Numbered from the stretch's first letter, positions 1 through 9,059 are shown. The stretch: 64,000 nt of DNA from Cetobacterium_A somerae (GCF_044784365.2 NZ_CP173062.2), one strand, 5' to 3'. The notes: generated from the letters alone by a model not told the origin. A program made the numbers and translations.

Positions 1-1146
1 ACAGAAGAGTATATAAATTTATTTAGAGAAGCAAAAACATTATATGTAAACAGATTGTTACCTCATAAGTTTGAGATAGAAATAGAAAAGAAAAGTGTAA
101 TTAAAACATTAAGATTAACAGATATAGGTAGAGTTTTAAAAGGTGAAATAAGATATACAGATAGTCATGAATATGAAAAATTATCTAATTCAGTAGAGAT
201 ATCTACAATTGGATTAGAAACAGTTTTAGAATTTGAAAATATTTATTCAAAGAATTTTGAACTATCTTTATATGGAGCAATAGAGCAAGGTAGTGAATTT
301 AACATAGAAGTTGTGGAGATTCCACAAGATGAATTTTATGCAAGTGAAGATATAGATGTAAGAGTTGATAAAACAACAATGCTAGCAAAAAGTTTATGTG
401 GACAATATTCAAATAATGCACCTAGATACGCTATAGATAATGATATAAATACCACTTTTCACAGTGCTGATTATAGAAGTTATGGAACAGGGGAGTATGG
501 CGATTTTATTTTAGAATTAGATTTGCCTAAGGTAATAAATAGAGTAAAATTTCAAACTAGACCGTCACATAACGGAAGAATAAAAGCTTATGAAATTTTA
601 TATAGAACAAAAAACAATGAAGAGTGGAAAAAAGTATTTGAACAGTTAACAGAGCAAAGTGGAGACTTTAGAGAAGCAGTATTTAAACCAGTATTAGCAT
701 CAGAAATATGTATTAGAGTAACAAATGGACATAATTATTTTGTAGTTTTTTATGAGATTGATCTATTTAAATACAATACAATAGAGGAAAGAATTGCAAA
801 TCTTTTCACTGATGAAACTCAAAATATAATAAAAGATAGTATTACGTTAGAGGATATAGAAACTTTAGAGGAAGGATTAATAACTGAAAGTTATATAAAT
901 ACTTTGAAGAAAGCTAAAGAATTATATATTGAGTCGCTAATACCAGAAGAGTTTGAAATATCTTTAAATGAAGATACAATTTTAGATGAAATTCAATTTG
1001 TATGTGAGCAAAGAATATTAAAGGTATGTTTAGCATATGAAAACTCCTTAGGTGAAGAGAGAATAATAAGATGTAATCCTTTAATAGATGAAGAAAATGT
1101 AACTTTGAATTTTAGAAAAATTTTGACAAAAAAGCTAAAATTTTAA
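1..1146 (+). CDS. Discoidin-module part of a secreted M60-type peptidase (5' partial, frame break at 3' end)
   Basis: The reading frame is open from base 1, so the true start lies before the window. It encodes a helical linker, a beta-type module and an F5/8 type C (discoidin/CBM32-like) module, visible around 'NNAPRYAIDNDINTTFHS'. A second helical linker follows. Such modules bind host glycans. It stops at a TAA (1144-1146), but the next frame continues the same repeat pattern into the downstream M60 peptidase ORF. The two ORFs are therefore almost certainly one gene interrupted by a one-base frame change. As it stands the product lacks the protease domain. No signal peptide is visible because the N-terminus is outside the window. 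The domain family is clear; whether both halves are made as one protein is unresolved. Confidence 0.8.
   Translation, partial: TEEYINLFREAKTLYVNRLLPHKFEIEIEKKSVIKTLRLTDIGRVLKGEIRYTDSHEYEKLSNSVEISTIGLETVLEFENIYSKNFELSLYGAIEQGSEFNIEVVEIPQDEFYASEDIDVRVDKTTMLAKSLCGQYSNNAPRYAIDNDINTTFHSADYRSYGTGEYGDFILELDLPKVINRVKFQTRPSHNGRIKAYEILYRTKNNEEWKKVFEQLTEQSGDFREAVFKPVLASEICIRVTNGHNYFVVFYEIDLFKYNTIEERIANLFTDETQNIIKDSITLEDIETLEEGLITESYINTLKKAKELYIESLIPEEFEISLNEDTILDEIQFVCEQRILKVCLAYENSLGEERIIRCNPLIDEENVTLNFRKILTKKLKF
1128..1134 (+). other. Slippery heptamer A AAA AAG at the M60 frame break
   Basis: In the phase of the upstream ORF the bases read A-AAA-AAG, the classic X XXY YYZ minus-one slip motif. Slipping back one base changes the reading to the frame of the downstream peptidase ORF and restores the repeat alignment. 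I see no strong downstream pseudoknot, only an AT hairpin, so a homopolymer indel or assembly error (A7 read as A6) is equally possible. Confidence 0.6.
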
Positions 1147-1190
1147 TATATGGAGCAGATAGAGTATATAAAATAAAAAATAATAGTTAT

Positions 1191-3935
1191 ATGTTATCTG
1201 AATTTTGTTTTAATGAGGATGTGGATACAAGAGTAAAATTTGAAGACTTACAAGTTTCTTCAAATACTGAGGATTCATCTTATCCATTGACGAATATGTT
1301 TGATGGAAATTTAGATACAAGATTTCATAGTAGAAACTACAGTGAATATGCTCAGATAAATTTAAAGTTAAATAGAGAGTACTTGATTGATAGATTAAGA
1401 TTAATTAGCTTTAGAAGTAATACATCTGGATTAATAAATAGATTTAAAGTTTTAGTAAAAGATTTAAATCAAGAAAATGGATGGATTGAGTTTGGAACTT
1501 ATAATGTAGATTCTTATAAAAATGAGTGGCTAATGGTAGAAAATAAGCCGTATTTAACTGATGAGATATGTATAAGAGTAGAGGATTCAGTTAATAAGTG
1601 GGCTATAATTAATGAATTAGAACTGTTTATATATAATCTTCTAGAAGATGAGATTAATAACATTTTTGAAGATTCTACTTTTGAAACTTTAAAATCTAAT
1701 GTTGAATACGAAGACATTTTATCTTTAGAGAGAAGATGTAGTTTAACAGAAAGCTACAAAGAGAAAGTTAAAAAAGCAAAAGAAATCTATTTAAAAAGAA
1801 TAGAACCTATATGTTTTGAGATAAAAAATAATAGCTATGAAGTACTAAATAAATTAGAGATTTTATTTAGAGAAGAGGCTGATTATATATATGATATAAG
1901 AGTATATTTCAAAAATAATTTTGGTCAGTTAGAGGAGATAGAGAAAAAAACAATAGATTCAAATGAAAATGGAAAGATAAATGTCCAATTTGCTGAGGTA
2001 TTTACAGAGGAGATAAAGGTAGAAATTTACATAGATGAATATGAAAAGTGGAAAGTAAATTGTATTCATTTAGCTCAAGTGGAACAGGAAATATATTATA
2101 ATTTAACAGATATTTCGAATAATTATCCAATAGAAAAAGTAGGGATTCAATCAACTTGTGGATATCCTGATGCAGTTGTTTCAATGGTTGATGGTGATAT
2201 AAATACTTACTACCATTCACAGGGATTAGGTGAAATATTCTTTACTTTTGAAGAGAAAAAGGTTATAGAAAACTTTACATTTATTTCAAGACACGCTAAT
2301 GGCTCTAATGGAGTGGTTTACAAAGCGACATTATACTTTAGAAATGAGGAAAATGGAAGTTGGAAGTTATTACATATTCATGAAACAGATAGTCCAGTAA
2401 GGGGAGAAAATATAATCTCATTTAACCCAACATTAGTAAAAGAGATTTGTATTAAATTTGAAAGAACTCAAGCTAGTGTAGTAGTTCTTAATGATGTAAA
2501 GTTTACTATCTATAATAAATTAATTGAAAATATAGGAAATTTATTTGAAGATAAAGTTTTATACAAATCTTTAAGTAGAGGAGTAAAATTATCTACTATA
2601 GAAAAATTTAAAGAAAAAGTATCTACAAATAAGGGATTATTGGCTAAACTTTATATAGCAGAATCTATTTTGAAAAATAAAAATGAGTTACCTTTTGAAA
2701 CTTATAAAATAAAAAGCATACCTCAAGATACTAACTATTATTTTGGACCGTTAAAAACAAACGGAACTGGAGATATTTCATTGACACCGTATTATATACT
2801 TCCAAATAGAGATTATGCATTTATATGTAGTAAAGATTTAAATGCACATATAATTTTAAGAGAAAACAAACCTCAAGCAGAGCATTCGTTCTTATTAAAG
2901 AAGGGGTTAAATATAATTAACTTAGGTGAGTTAACAGGACAATTAGTTTTAACAGGAAGTAGAAAAGAGGAAATAGAGCTATACTCTTTAAATGAAAAAA
3001 ATGCACTAATTTATAGATATGGAATTACAAAAGAGGAAGAGTTTTATAAAACTCCAGATAACACAACATTAATAGAAAATAGAGATGGAGTAAAATTAAA
3101 TTCAAACTTAGCTTATGTAGAGGGAAGAAACTTTATAGGAGCAGTAAAATTTGATTGGCTAAAAAGCAATATTGCAGAAGGAACATTAAATCAAAGAATA
3201 GAGATTACAGATGAGTTTTTAGATTTTCTTTATTATATAGATAACTCTAACTCTCATTTTAATAATTCTATTCCATATAAAAGGGTTATGTGGATAGGAG
3301 TAAGTGAAAATAATCCACATGCAGGAGGAGCTTTTGTAGGAGGATATACAGCTTATAGTGGTGGAAGTCATGATATACTAAATGCGAGTTTAAGAAATTT
3401 TGCTTCATCATGGGTTGTAGGTCATGAAGTTGGACATGAAATGGATGTAAATAATTATCACATGGGATTATTTGGAGAAGTAAGTAATAACTGGTATGCT
3501 AATGAAGCTAGAATTGAATATACAAATAGTGTTAGAGAAAATGTATATGATCAATTAAAGATATTAGAGACAAGTACTGAAAGCATTTTTAATATCAATG
3601 TATTTGCAGTATTAGCATTCTGGTATAAATTTAGATTATATTATGGAGAGGGAGATTTCTTTGTAAAAATGCATAAGTACATGCAAGCTATCGAAACGAG
3701 CTCTACTGAAGACATTTCAGGTAAATTAGCTACTTATGTAACTAAAATAGTAAAAAGAGATGCAAGTGACTATTTCATAAAGCATGGATTTACACTAACT
3801 CAAGAAGCAATAGATTATTGTAATACTTATCCTAAATTTACAAAAGATATAGCTTTAATAAACTGGGATAATCAAAATGAGTTTAGAGAAGAGGAAAAAA
3901 GAACATTTAACAGTAATTATAGAAATAATATATAA
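1191..3935 (+). CDS. M60-family (enhancin/mucinase-type) metallopeptidase with discoidin modules
   Basis: This 914-residue ORF carries two more discoidin-like modules (about 1-150 and 300-450), each followed by a helical linker, and a C-terminal peptidase M60 domain (about 500-900). The zinc motif is HEVGH at residues 745-749 with a downstream Glu at 763 in FGEVSNN, matching HExxH...E of M60 enzymes that cut mucin-like glycoproteins. The frame is open upstream of the first ATG back to the slippery site near 1134. The peptide there aligns with the repeat unit, so 1191 is probably an internal Met rather than the true start. No signal peptide follows it, supporting the view that the real protein begins upstream of the window. 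The predicted location is secreted or cell surface. Confidence 0.85.
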   Translation: MLSEFCFNEDVDTRVKFEDLQVSSNTEDSSYPLTNMFDGNLDTRFHSRNYSEYAQINLKLNREYLIDRLRLISFRSNTSGLINRFKVLVKDLNQENGWIEFGTYNVDSYKNEWLMVENKPYLTDEICIRVEDSVNKWAIINELELFIYNLLEDEINNIFEDSTFETLKSNVEYEDILSLERRCSLTESYKEKVKKAKEIYLKRIEPICFEIKNNSYEVLNKLEILFREEADYIYDIRVYFKNNFGQLEEIEKKTIDSNENGKINVQFAEVFTEEIKVEIYIDEYEKWKVNCIHLAQVEQEIYYNLTDISNNYPIEKVGIQSTCGYPDAVVSMVDGDINTYYHSQGLGEIFFTFEEKKVIENFTFISRHANGSNGVVYKATLYFRNEENGSWKLLHIHETDSPVRGENIISFNPTLVKEICIKFERTQASVVVLNDVKFTIYNKLIENIGNLFEDKVLYKSLSRGVKLSTIEKFKEKVSTNKGLLAKLYIAESILKNKNELPFETYKIKSIPQDTNYYFGPLKTNGTGDISLTPYYILPNRDYAFICSKDLNAHIILRENKPQAEHSFLLKKGLNIINLGELTGQLVLTGSRKEEIELYSLNEKNALIYRYGITKEEEFYKTPDNTTLIENRDGVKLNSNLAYVEGRNFIGAVKFDWLKSNIAEGTLNQRIEITDEFLDFLYYIDNSNSHFNNSIPYKRVMWIGVSENNPHAGGAFVGGYTAYSGGSHDILNASLRNFASSWVVGHEVGHEMDVNNYHMGLFGEVSNNWYANEARIEYTNSVRENVYDQLKILETSTESIFNINVFAVLAFWYKFRLYYGEGDFFVKMHKYMQAIETSSTEDISGKLATYVTKIVKRDASDYFIKHGFTLTQEAIDYCNTYPKFTKDIALINWDNQNEFREEEKRTFNSNYRNNI

Positions 3936-4005
3936 AAAACTTTACTTTGTTAATTTATTTATATATTATAGTGTGTAAATAAATTAAAGAGGAGATTAGT
4001 AAAGT

Positions 4006-4626
4006 ATGGGGAAAGAGTTTGTTATAGATATAATGACATATGTTCTTACAATTATTGGAATTTTAAATCCATTTGGAAATGTGCCATTATTTATGACATT
4101 AACAAAGGATCAAAATCCTGAAATAAGAAAAAAAATGTATAATGCTATTGTTATTTCTGGTTTTGGAATTGTAACAGGTTTTATAGTTGCTGGAGATTTT
4201 TTCATGAATTATCTGTATAAAATAGGGATGAATGAATTAAGAGTGGCAGGAGGAATGATACTAGTTGTAGTTGCTTTTAGAAACTTGTTAGGTTTGGGAG
4301 CATCTAAAGAGAGTTCGGGAAATGTAATGTCTGAAAAAGACGCTATACGGTATGCAATAACACCACTAACTTTTCCTATGCTTGTGGGACCTGGAACAAT
4401 ATCAACTGTGATGATTATTCATAAAGAAGCAGGTCTAATAATATCTGTAGGAGCTGTTGCAGTTACTTTTTTAATAATGAAGTTTTTATTTAGTATTTCA
4501 GATTGGTTAGATAAAGTTTTAGGAGAGGTTGTTTTATTTGTACTATCAAGAGTAATGCAAATATTTATAATGTCTGCAGGTGTAAAACTAGTATCAAACG
4601 GAATAAAAGGAATATTTTTAGGATAA
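4006..4626 (+). CDS. MarC-family inner-membrane protein
   Basis: The 206-residue protein has about six hydrophobic segments and the MarC/UPF0056 signature near the N-terminus (NPFGNVPLF) and in the middle (ITPLTFPMLVGPGTIS). MarC proteins are integral inner-membrane proteins of unproven transport function. A GAGGAG ribosome binding site lies about eleven bases before the ATG. The gene stands alone, 70 bases after the M60 gene, and ends at a bidirectional hairpin shared with the convergent regulator gene. Confidence 0.85.
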   Translation: MGKEFVIDIMTYVLTIIGILNPFGNVPLFMTLTKDQNPEIRKKMYNAIVISGFGIVTGFIVAGDFFMNYLYKIGMNELRVAGGMILVVVAFRNLLGLGASKESSGNVMSEKDAIRYAITPLTFPMLVGPGTISTVMIIHKEAGLIISVGAVAVTFLIMKFLFSISDWLDKVLGEVVLFVLSRVMQIFIMSAGVKLVSNGIKGIFLG

Positions 4627-4656
4627 AAATAGGAGAGCTTATCTCTCCTATTTTTT
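4627..4656. terminator. Bidirectional rho-independent terminator
   Basis: An 11-bp stem (AAATAGGAGAG / CTCTCCTATTT, loop CTTAT) is followed by T6. It lies between the convergent MarC and XRE-cupin genes. Confidence 0.85.
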
Positions 4657-4658
4657 AT

Positions 4659-5204
4659 TTAAATTGTAACAGCAAAAATTATTTTTGTATGTTTTGAAGT
4701 GAAATTTTCCCAACTATGTTTAACAAATTTTTCAATTTTAATACTATCTCCTTGGAAAAGAACATATGATTCGTTATCTAAGTGCAGTTTAACTTCACCT
4801 TCTAGTACAAATGCGACCTCTTGACCTTCGTGGCCAATTTCTTTTTCTTTAGAGGATGAATATGGTTCTAAATTTAAAATCATAAATTCAACTTGTGTCT
4901 GAGGTTCAGGACTTAAAATTTCATAAGAAACACCTTCACTTTTAGAGGGTTTAATAACTTTTCTTTCTTGAGCCCTAACTATATGTACTTTTTTTAAAGT
5001 TTCTTCTAAAAAAAATTTATAAAGTGGTATATTTAGGGCTTTAGATAGACCTTTTAATGTATTGATAGATGGATTTGTAATCCCTTTTTCAATTTGACTT
5101 AAAAGAGCAGATGTAGAGTTTATCATTTCTGCTAATTCTTTTAAACTTAATTTTTGGTCAGTTCTAAATTTTTTTATTTTTAATCCTAAATTGATTTCGT
5201 TCAT
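4659..5204 (-). CDS. XRE-family regulator with C-terminal cupin domain
   Basis: The 181-residue protein has an N-terminal helix-turn-helix of the XRE/Cro type (about residues 8-62, with LKELAEMINSTSALLSQIEKG). A C-terminal single-fold cupin follows (about 105-180, with EGEVKLHL and GDSIKI). This architecture is typical of small-molecule-responsive repressors such as PuuR. It is divergently transcribed from the small ferredoxin-like gene at 5344, whose promoter lies in the shared intergenic region, so that gene is a plausible target. The ligand cannot be told from sequence. Confidence 0.85.
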   Translation of the reverse strand: MNEINLGLKIKKFRTDQKLSLKELAEMINSTSALLSQIEKGITNPSINTLKGLSKALNIPLYKFFLEETLKKVHIVRAQERKVIKPSKSEGVSYEILSPEPQTQVEFMILNLEPYSSSKEKEIGHEGQEVAFVLEGEVKLHLDNESYVLFQGDSIKIEKFVKHSWENFTSKHTKIIFAVTI

Positions 5205-5289
5205 TTTAAATATCTCCTAAATATAATTTGCTATATTAAAGTATAACTTATTTTAGCTTTATTTGCAAAAATTAGACTAAATAAAAATA

Positions 5290-5318
5290 TTGCAAATACT
5301 ATACAAATGTAGTATAAT
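5290..5318 (+). promoter_or_regulatory. Sigma-70-type promoter for the BFD-like gene
   Basis: TTGCAA (5290-5295) and TATAAT (5313-5318) are separated by 17 bases and sit 26 bases before the start codon, just upstream of a GGAGG site. Confidence 0.75.
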
Positions 5319-5343
5319 TTAAAAAAAGCATTGGAGGTTAAAG

Positions 5344-5517
5344 ATGTCTGAAAATACAATGATTTGTTATTGCAAAGGAGTTACTTTAGGAAAAGTTTTA
5401 GCTGCAATAGAAAATGGAGCTACTACATTAGTAGAAGTAATAGATACAACAGGTGCAGGTTCAGCTTGCGGAAGATGTGTCGATAGAATAGAAGCAATAA
5501 TTGAAGAGAAAAAATAA
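5344..5517 (+). CDS. BFD-like [2Fe-2S]-binding protein (57 aa)
   Basis: The small protein has the bacterioferritin-associated-ferredoxin/NifU-middle-type cysteine pattern. CYC at residues 8-10 is followed about 31 residues later by CGRC, with the intervening helix GVTLGKVLAAIENGATT. This fold binds one [2Fe-2S] cluster and is found alone (Bfd) or as a domain in nitrite reductases and dehydrogenases. Here it stands alone with its own promoter and a TTGGAGG ribosome binding site 7 bases before the ATG. No bacterioferritin gene is near, so its electron partner is unknown. The divergent XRE-cupin gene may control it. Confidence 0.85.
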   Translation: MSENTMICYCKGVTLGKVLAAIENGATTLVEVIDTTGAGSACGRCVDRIEAIIEEKK

Positions 5518-5523
5518 AAAATA

Positions 5524-5556
5524 AGCTCTATCATGTTTAATGATAGAGCTCTTTTT
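5524..5556. terminator. Bidirectional terminator hairpin
   Basis: A perfect 11-bp stem (AGCTCTATCAT / ATGATAGAGCT, loop GTTTA) is followed by CTTTTT. It lies between the BFD-like gene and the convergent lipoprotein gene. Confidence 0.85.
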
Positions 5557-5561
5557 GTATT

Positions 5562-6185
5562 TTACCACATAGAAGGAGTTGCAGTATATTGACCTGTTTG
5601 AGAATTCTCTTCAACATTAAGATAAACAACTTGATTTGAATTAGCATTAACATAGTTTGAAATAGCAGATACTAAATAAGGAAAACTACTTCTAGGATCA
5701 CTATTGTCACTTTTTAAGCTTCCAACAACTTGCCAAACTGCACTATTATTTTTAGTGAAAGCTGAAAGCTCTAATCTTTTAACAAAATATGTAGAAGCAC
5801 TTATAGAATTCATCCACATATCTCCATAGAATCCATTATATATACCTCCATAAGGACCATTCCACCATGGATTTACAGGAGCTGGATATGATTCGATTGA
5901 AGTGTAAGGGCCTTTAATTTTATAGTTGTAAACTATATTATATAAGGCGTTTTTTTGATTAAAGGTTCGAGTATATCCTTTATTTTGTAACATATTTTGT
6001 AAAATAACTTCAAATGATTGTTGTTGAAGTTGTAACCCAGGAGTGTTTGTAGAAAGATAATATGTACCTCCATAAGCTTGCATAGTTGAGTATGAATCAA
6101 CGGCAACAACTCGACTATCTAAGGCACTACACCCTTGAAGTAAAAGCATTAAAAAAGAAAATAAAATAGAAATTTTTTTTATCAT
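5562..6185 (-). CDS. DUF4136-like lipoprotein
   Basis: The start at 6185 is chosen because TAGGAGG lies 9 bases upstream; the longer open frame upstream has no signal. The 207-residue product begins with a lipoprotein signal peptide whose lipobox is LLQGC, giving a lipidated Cys at about residue 19. The rest (repeated Tyr/Gly-rich stretches and 'LQNMLQNKGYT') resembles DUF4136 envelope lipoproteins. It is convergent with the BFD-like gene and divergent from the outer-membrane protein at 6352. Function is unknown; family assignment is tentative, export is well supported. Confidence 0.7.
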   Translation of the reverse strand: MIKKISILFSFLMLLLQGCSALDSRVVAVDSYSTMQAYGGTYYLSTNTPGLQLQQQSFEVILQNMLQNKGYTRTFNQKNALYNIVYNYKIKGPYTSIESYPAPVNPWWNGPYGGIYNGFYGDMWMNSISASTYFVKRLELSAFTKNNSAVWQVVGSLKSDNSDPRSSFPYLVSAISNYVNANSNQVVYLNVEENSQTGQYTATPSMW

Positions 6186-6351
6186 AAAATTTAACCTCCT
6201 ATAAGGAATAATTATAATTTTTATTCGAAAAAAAAGAGTAATTCCTTTTAAAAAGAAAAACAAATAAATTTTTTAAAAGGAAAAAGAATTAATTCTTTGT
6301 ATACTTAAGCTGAAAATGGAAAAAAACATGGTTTATTATGGGAGGTAAATT

Positions 6352-7383
6352 ATGAAAAAATTATTTTTAAAAACACTTATAGGATCACTACTTATTGCAG
6401 GAGCATCTTATGCAGAAGAGTTCACACCTAATGGTAGTTTAGGATTTACTCAAACTTTTTATGGAAATGCAGGAAAATATAAAACTGAATCTTCACATCC
6501 ATCAGCTGTTTTAAGTTATAATTTCGCAAAAGATTGGAATATAAGTTTACAGTGGGATAGAGTTTGGAATATGTATGATTACAATGGTGGAGAAAATCAA
6601 CAGGATAATAACTTTAGTGGACCGAAAGCAACATTGAGTTATGATCATGGAATGATAGAAAACTCAAAAATTAAATGGACTTCATCTTTAATGGTAGAAA
6701 ATGAAGCTGAGTTTAATGGAACAAATCAAACTTATGTATTTGCTCAAACAGCATTTGATTTTTCTGAATACATTCCAAAAGGACAGTATGTTCAAGCAAC
6801 ACAATTTGCAATATCACCAATGTATATTTATGGATGGAGTACAAAAGGACCAGCAGGACACGTTAATACAGGAATTTTAAGTTTATTAACAAATTGGCAA
6901 TTACCAGCTGACTTTACATTTACATTTAATGCATATGCATTTAGAGAGTGGTATAATGGAAGTTTTGAAATAGAAAATCAAACATCAGGAGCAAACTATA
7001 ATTCAGCAAATTACTTTATGGTTTTAGCTTGGTTAGGTTACTCAAAAGAGTTATATAAATTTAATGATCAAACATCATTAGCATTTAACTTTACTGGAGG
7101 ATTTGATCCATATATCTCCTCTAATAGAAGTGCTGCATGGGATCCGTTCATAGTTGGAAATCAAATGTATGAGTGGTTAGGACCAGCAGTAGATAGTGGA
7201 AATAACAAGAATAGTTATGCAGTATTTGCTTTACCTCAATTAGAACTAACTTATAATTATACAGATGATTTATCATTCTCTGTTTTTGCACAAGTTAAAT
7301 ATTCAAACCAAGTTTGGGGAGATACAGAAAAAGATTGGAAACTACAACCACAAGGTGGAGTTAGTGTAACATACGATTTCTAA
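6352..7383 (+). CDS. Outer-membrane beta-barrel protein (FomA-like porin family)
   Basis: The 343-residue protein has a signal peptide (MKKLFLKTLIGSLLIAGASYA, cleavage before EE). Alternating hydrophobic/polar strands rich in Trp, Tyr and Asn follow, and it ends in a C-terminal Phe within VTYDF, the usual recognition signal for beta-barrel assembly. Proteins of this kind are abundant in Fusobacteriota outer membranes. A GGGAGG site precedes the ATG by seven bases. The gene is monocistronic, ending in a strong hairpin terminator. Substrate specificity cannot be inferred. Confidence 0.8.
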   Translation: MKKLFLKTLIGSLLIAGASYAEEFTPNGSLGFTQTFYGNAGKYKTESSHPSAVLSYNFAKDWNISLQWDRVWNMYDYNGGENQQDNNFSGPKATLSYDHGMIENSKIKWTSSLMVENEAEFNGTNQTYVFAQTAFDFSEYIPKGQYVQATQFAISPMYIYGWSTKGPAGHVNTGILSLLTNWQLPADFTFTFNAYAFREWYNGSFEIENQTSGANYNSANYFMVLAWLGYSKELYKFNDQTSLAFNFTGGFDPYISSNRSAAWDPFIVGNQMYEWLGPAVDSGNNKNSYAVFALPQLELTYNYTDDLSFSVFAQVKYSNQVWGDTEKDWKLQPQGGVSVTYDF

Positions 7384-7399
7384 TATATTTTTAATAGAT

Positions 7400-7428
7400 A
7401 AAGAGCTATCAAAGGTAGCTCTTTTTTT
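7400..7428 (+). terminator. Terminator after the outer-membrane protein gene
   Basis: An 8-bp stem (AAGAGCTA / TAGCTCTT) is followed by a run of T. Confidence 0.8.
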
Positions 7429-7473
7429 AGTTTTGATATATAATAAAAAATATAAAATTGGGGAGGTTTTTTA

Positions 7474-8433
7474 ATGAAAAAGATTAATAGTATTATTATG
7501 TTTTTACTTTTATCTGTAACAATTTTAGCAGCACCATTAAAAGTTGGATTGATTTTAGCTATGGGAGGATTAGGTGATAAATCTTTTAATGATTCGGCTT
7601 ATGCAGGGCTTTTAAAAGCACAAAAAGATTTTAATGTTGAGGTAAAATATGTAGAACCAAACTCTTGGATGGAAGATGCTTATTTTCTAGAGGAGTATTC
7701 TCAGAATGGATTTGATTTAATAATTGCAACATCTTATACTGCTCAAGATGCTATGGAAGATATTAGTTCTAAGTTTCCAAATACAAAGTATGCAATAGTT
7801 GATACAAGAGCTAAAGAGGGTGAGAACATTGCATCATTAGTTTTTGATGAAAGTGAGGGGTCATTTTTAGTTGGAGCTATTGCAGCTAAGATGAGTAAAA
7901 CAGGAAAAGTAGGTTTTATAGGAGCGCTGGATATACCATTAATAAATAGATTTAAATCAGGGTATGAGCAAGGAGCTAAATATGTAAATCCAAACATTTC
8001 TGTGATAACAACATATGTAGGTGGAGATGCTCCTTTTAGTGATCCTTTAAAAGGAAAGGAACATGCTTATTCTTTAGCAAATCAAGGAGTGGATGTTATA
8101 TATCATGCTTCAGGAAATACTGGAATAGGGATTTTAGAGGGGGTAAAAGAAAAAGGAATTTATGGTATTGGGGTAGACTGTGATCAAGATGACATAGTAA
8201 AAGGGCAAGTTTTAACATCGATGTTAAAAAATGTAAATAATGCAATTTATAAAGTGATAGAAGACACTGTAAATGGAGAGTTTAAAGGTCAAGTATATAA
8301 CTTTGGATTAAAAGAAAATGGTGTAGGAACTACTGATTTTAAATATACAAGACAGATTATTGGAAGTGAGAATATAAATTTTGTTGAAAATTTAAAAGCT
8401 GATATAATTTCTGGAAAAATAAAGGTGAATTAG
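7474..8433 (+). CDS. BMP-family ABC-type substrate-binding protein
   Basis: The 319-residue exported protein belongs to the basic membrane protein (PnrA/BmpA) family, seen in LAMGGLGDKSFND at the start of the mature protein and the GFIGALDIP and YHASGNTGIGI stretches. These bind nucleosides for ABC importers. The signal peptide ends in a conventional site before APLKVG and has no lipobox Cys. A periplasmic rather than lipidated form is therefore likely, as expected for a diderm. No ABC permease or ATPase gene is adjacent. The stop codon abuts the start of the following oxidoreductase gene, so the two are translationally coupled. Confidence 0.85.
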   Translation: MKKINSIIMFLLLSVTILAAPLKVGLILAMGGLGDKSFNDSAYAGLLKAQKDFNVEVKYVEPNSWMEDAYFLEEYSQNGFDLIIATSYTAQDAMEDISSKFPNTKYAIVDTRAKEGENIASLVFDESEGSFLVGAIAAKMSKTGKVGFIGALDIPLINRFKSGYEQGAKYVNPNISVITTYVGGDAPFSDPLKGKEHAYSLANQGVDVIYHASGNTGIGILEGVKEKGIYGIGVDCDQDDIVKGQVLTSMLKNVNNAIYKVIEDTVNGEFKGQVYNFGLKENGVGTTDFKYTRQIIGSENINFVENLKADIISGKIKVN

Positions 8434-8435
8434 TG

Positions 8436-9029
8436 ATGGAAATACTTGTAATAGCGACACATCCAAATATTAAGGAATCTAGAGTTAATAAAGTTTGGAT
8501 AGAAACTTTAAAAAAAGAGAACAATGTAACAGTTAGATTTTTAGATGAAATCTATAGAGAAGATAAAAAAATTAATGTGGAAAAAGAGAAAGATTTTCTA
8601 GAAAAATCTGAGAGGGTAGTGTTTCAATTTCCTTTTTATTGGTATAGTATGCCAGCCTTAATGAGAGAGTATTTTGATAGCGTACTCCAATTTGGATGGG
8701 CTTATGGACCAAAGGGAGATGCCTTAAAAGGAAAAGAATTTTTAGTAGCTCTTTCTGTGGGAGCTCCGGAATATTCGTACATGGGTGGTAGTTACAATAA
8801 TTTTACAATAACTGAGTTATTGAGACCATTAGAAGCTACAGCAAATGCAGTACAAATGACTTATTTACCGTATTTTGCTCTTTTTGATATACCTAGATTA
8901 TCTGATGAAGAAATTGAAGAGTCAGCAAAGAAATATATAAAGCATATAAATAATGAGGATATAAATCATAGAAAGTTTTTAGAGAGATTGAAAAAAGAGA
9001 ATCAAGAAAGTAGTTTTATAGATTTATAA
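8436..9029 (+). CDS. NAD(P)H-dependent flavodoxin-fold oxidoreductase
   Basis: The 197-residue protein has the flavodoxin-like fold of the KefF/MdaB/NQO family: IATHPN near the N-terminus, VFQFPFYWYSMPALMREYFD (FMN/quinone site) and FGWAYGPKG. It should reduce quinones or similar compounds with FMN and NAD(P)H in the cytoplasm. ATG at 8436 is preferred over the GTG at 8433, which overlaps the upstream stop, because AAAGGTG sits at a better distance. It forms a two-gene unit with the BMP protein. Confidence 0.85.
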   Translation: MEILVIATHPNIKESRVNKVWIETLKKENNVTVRFLDEIYREDKKINVEKEKDFLEKSERVVFQFPFYWYSMPALMREYFDSVLQFGWAYGPKGDALKGKEFLVALSVGAPEYSYMGGSYNNFTITELLRPLEATANAVQMTYLPYFALFDIPRLSDEEIEESAKKYIKHINNEDINHRKFLERLKKENQESSFIDL

Positions 9030-9031
9030 AA

Positions 9032-9059
9032 AAAGGTCACTTTTAGAGTGGCCTTTTTT
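9032..9059 (+). terminator. Terminator after the oxidoreductase gene
   Basis: Stem AAGGTCAC / GTGGCCTT with a G-T wobble, followed by T6. Confidence 0.8.

Noticed and set aside
3950..3987. 12-bp AT-only inverted repeat after the M60 gene as terminator
   Set aside because: The stem is entirely A-T with a 14-base loop and no T tract; too weak to call.
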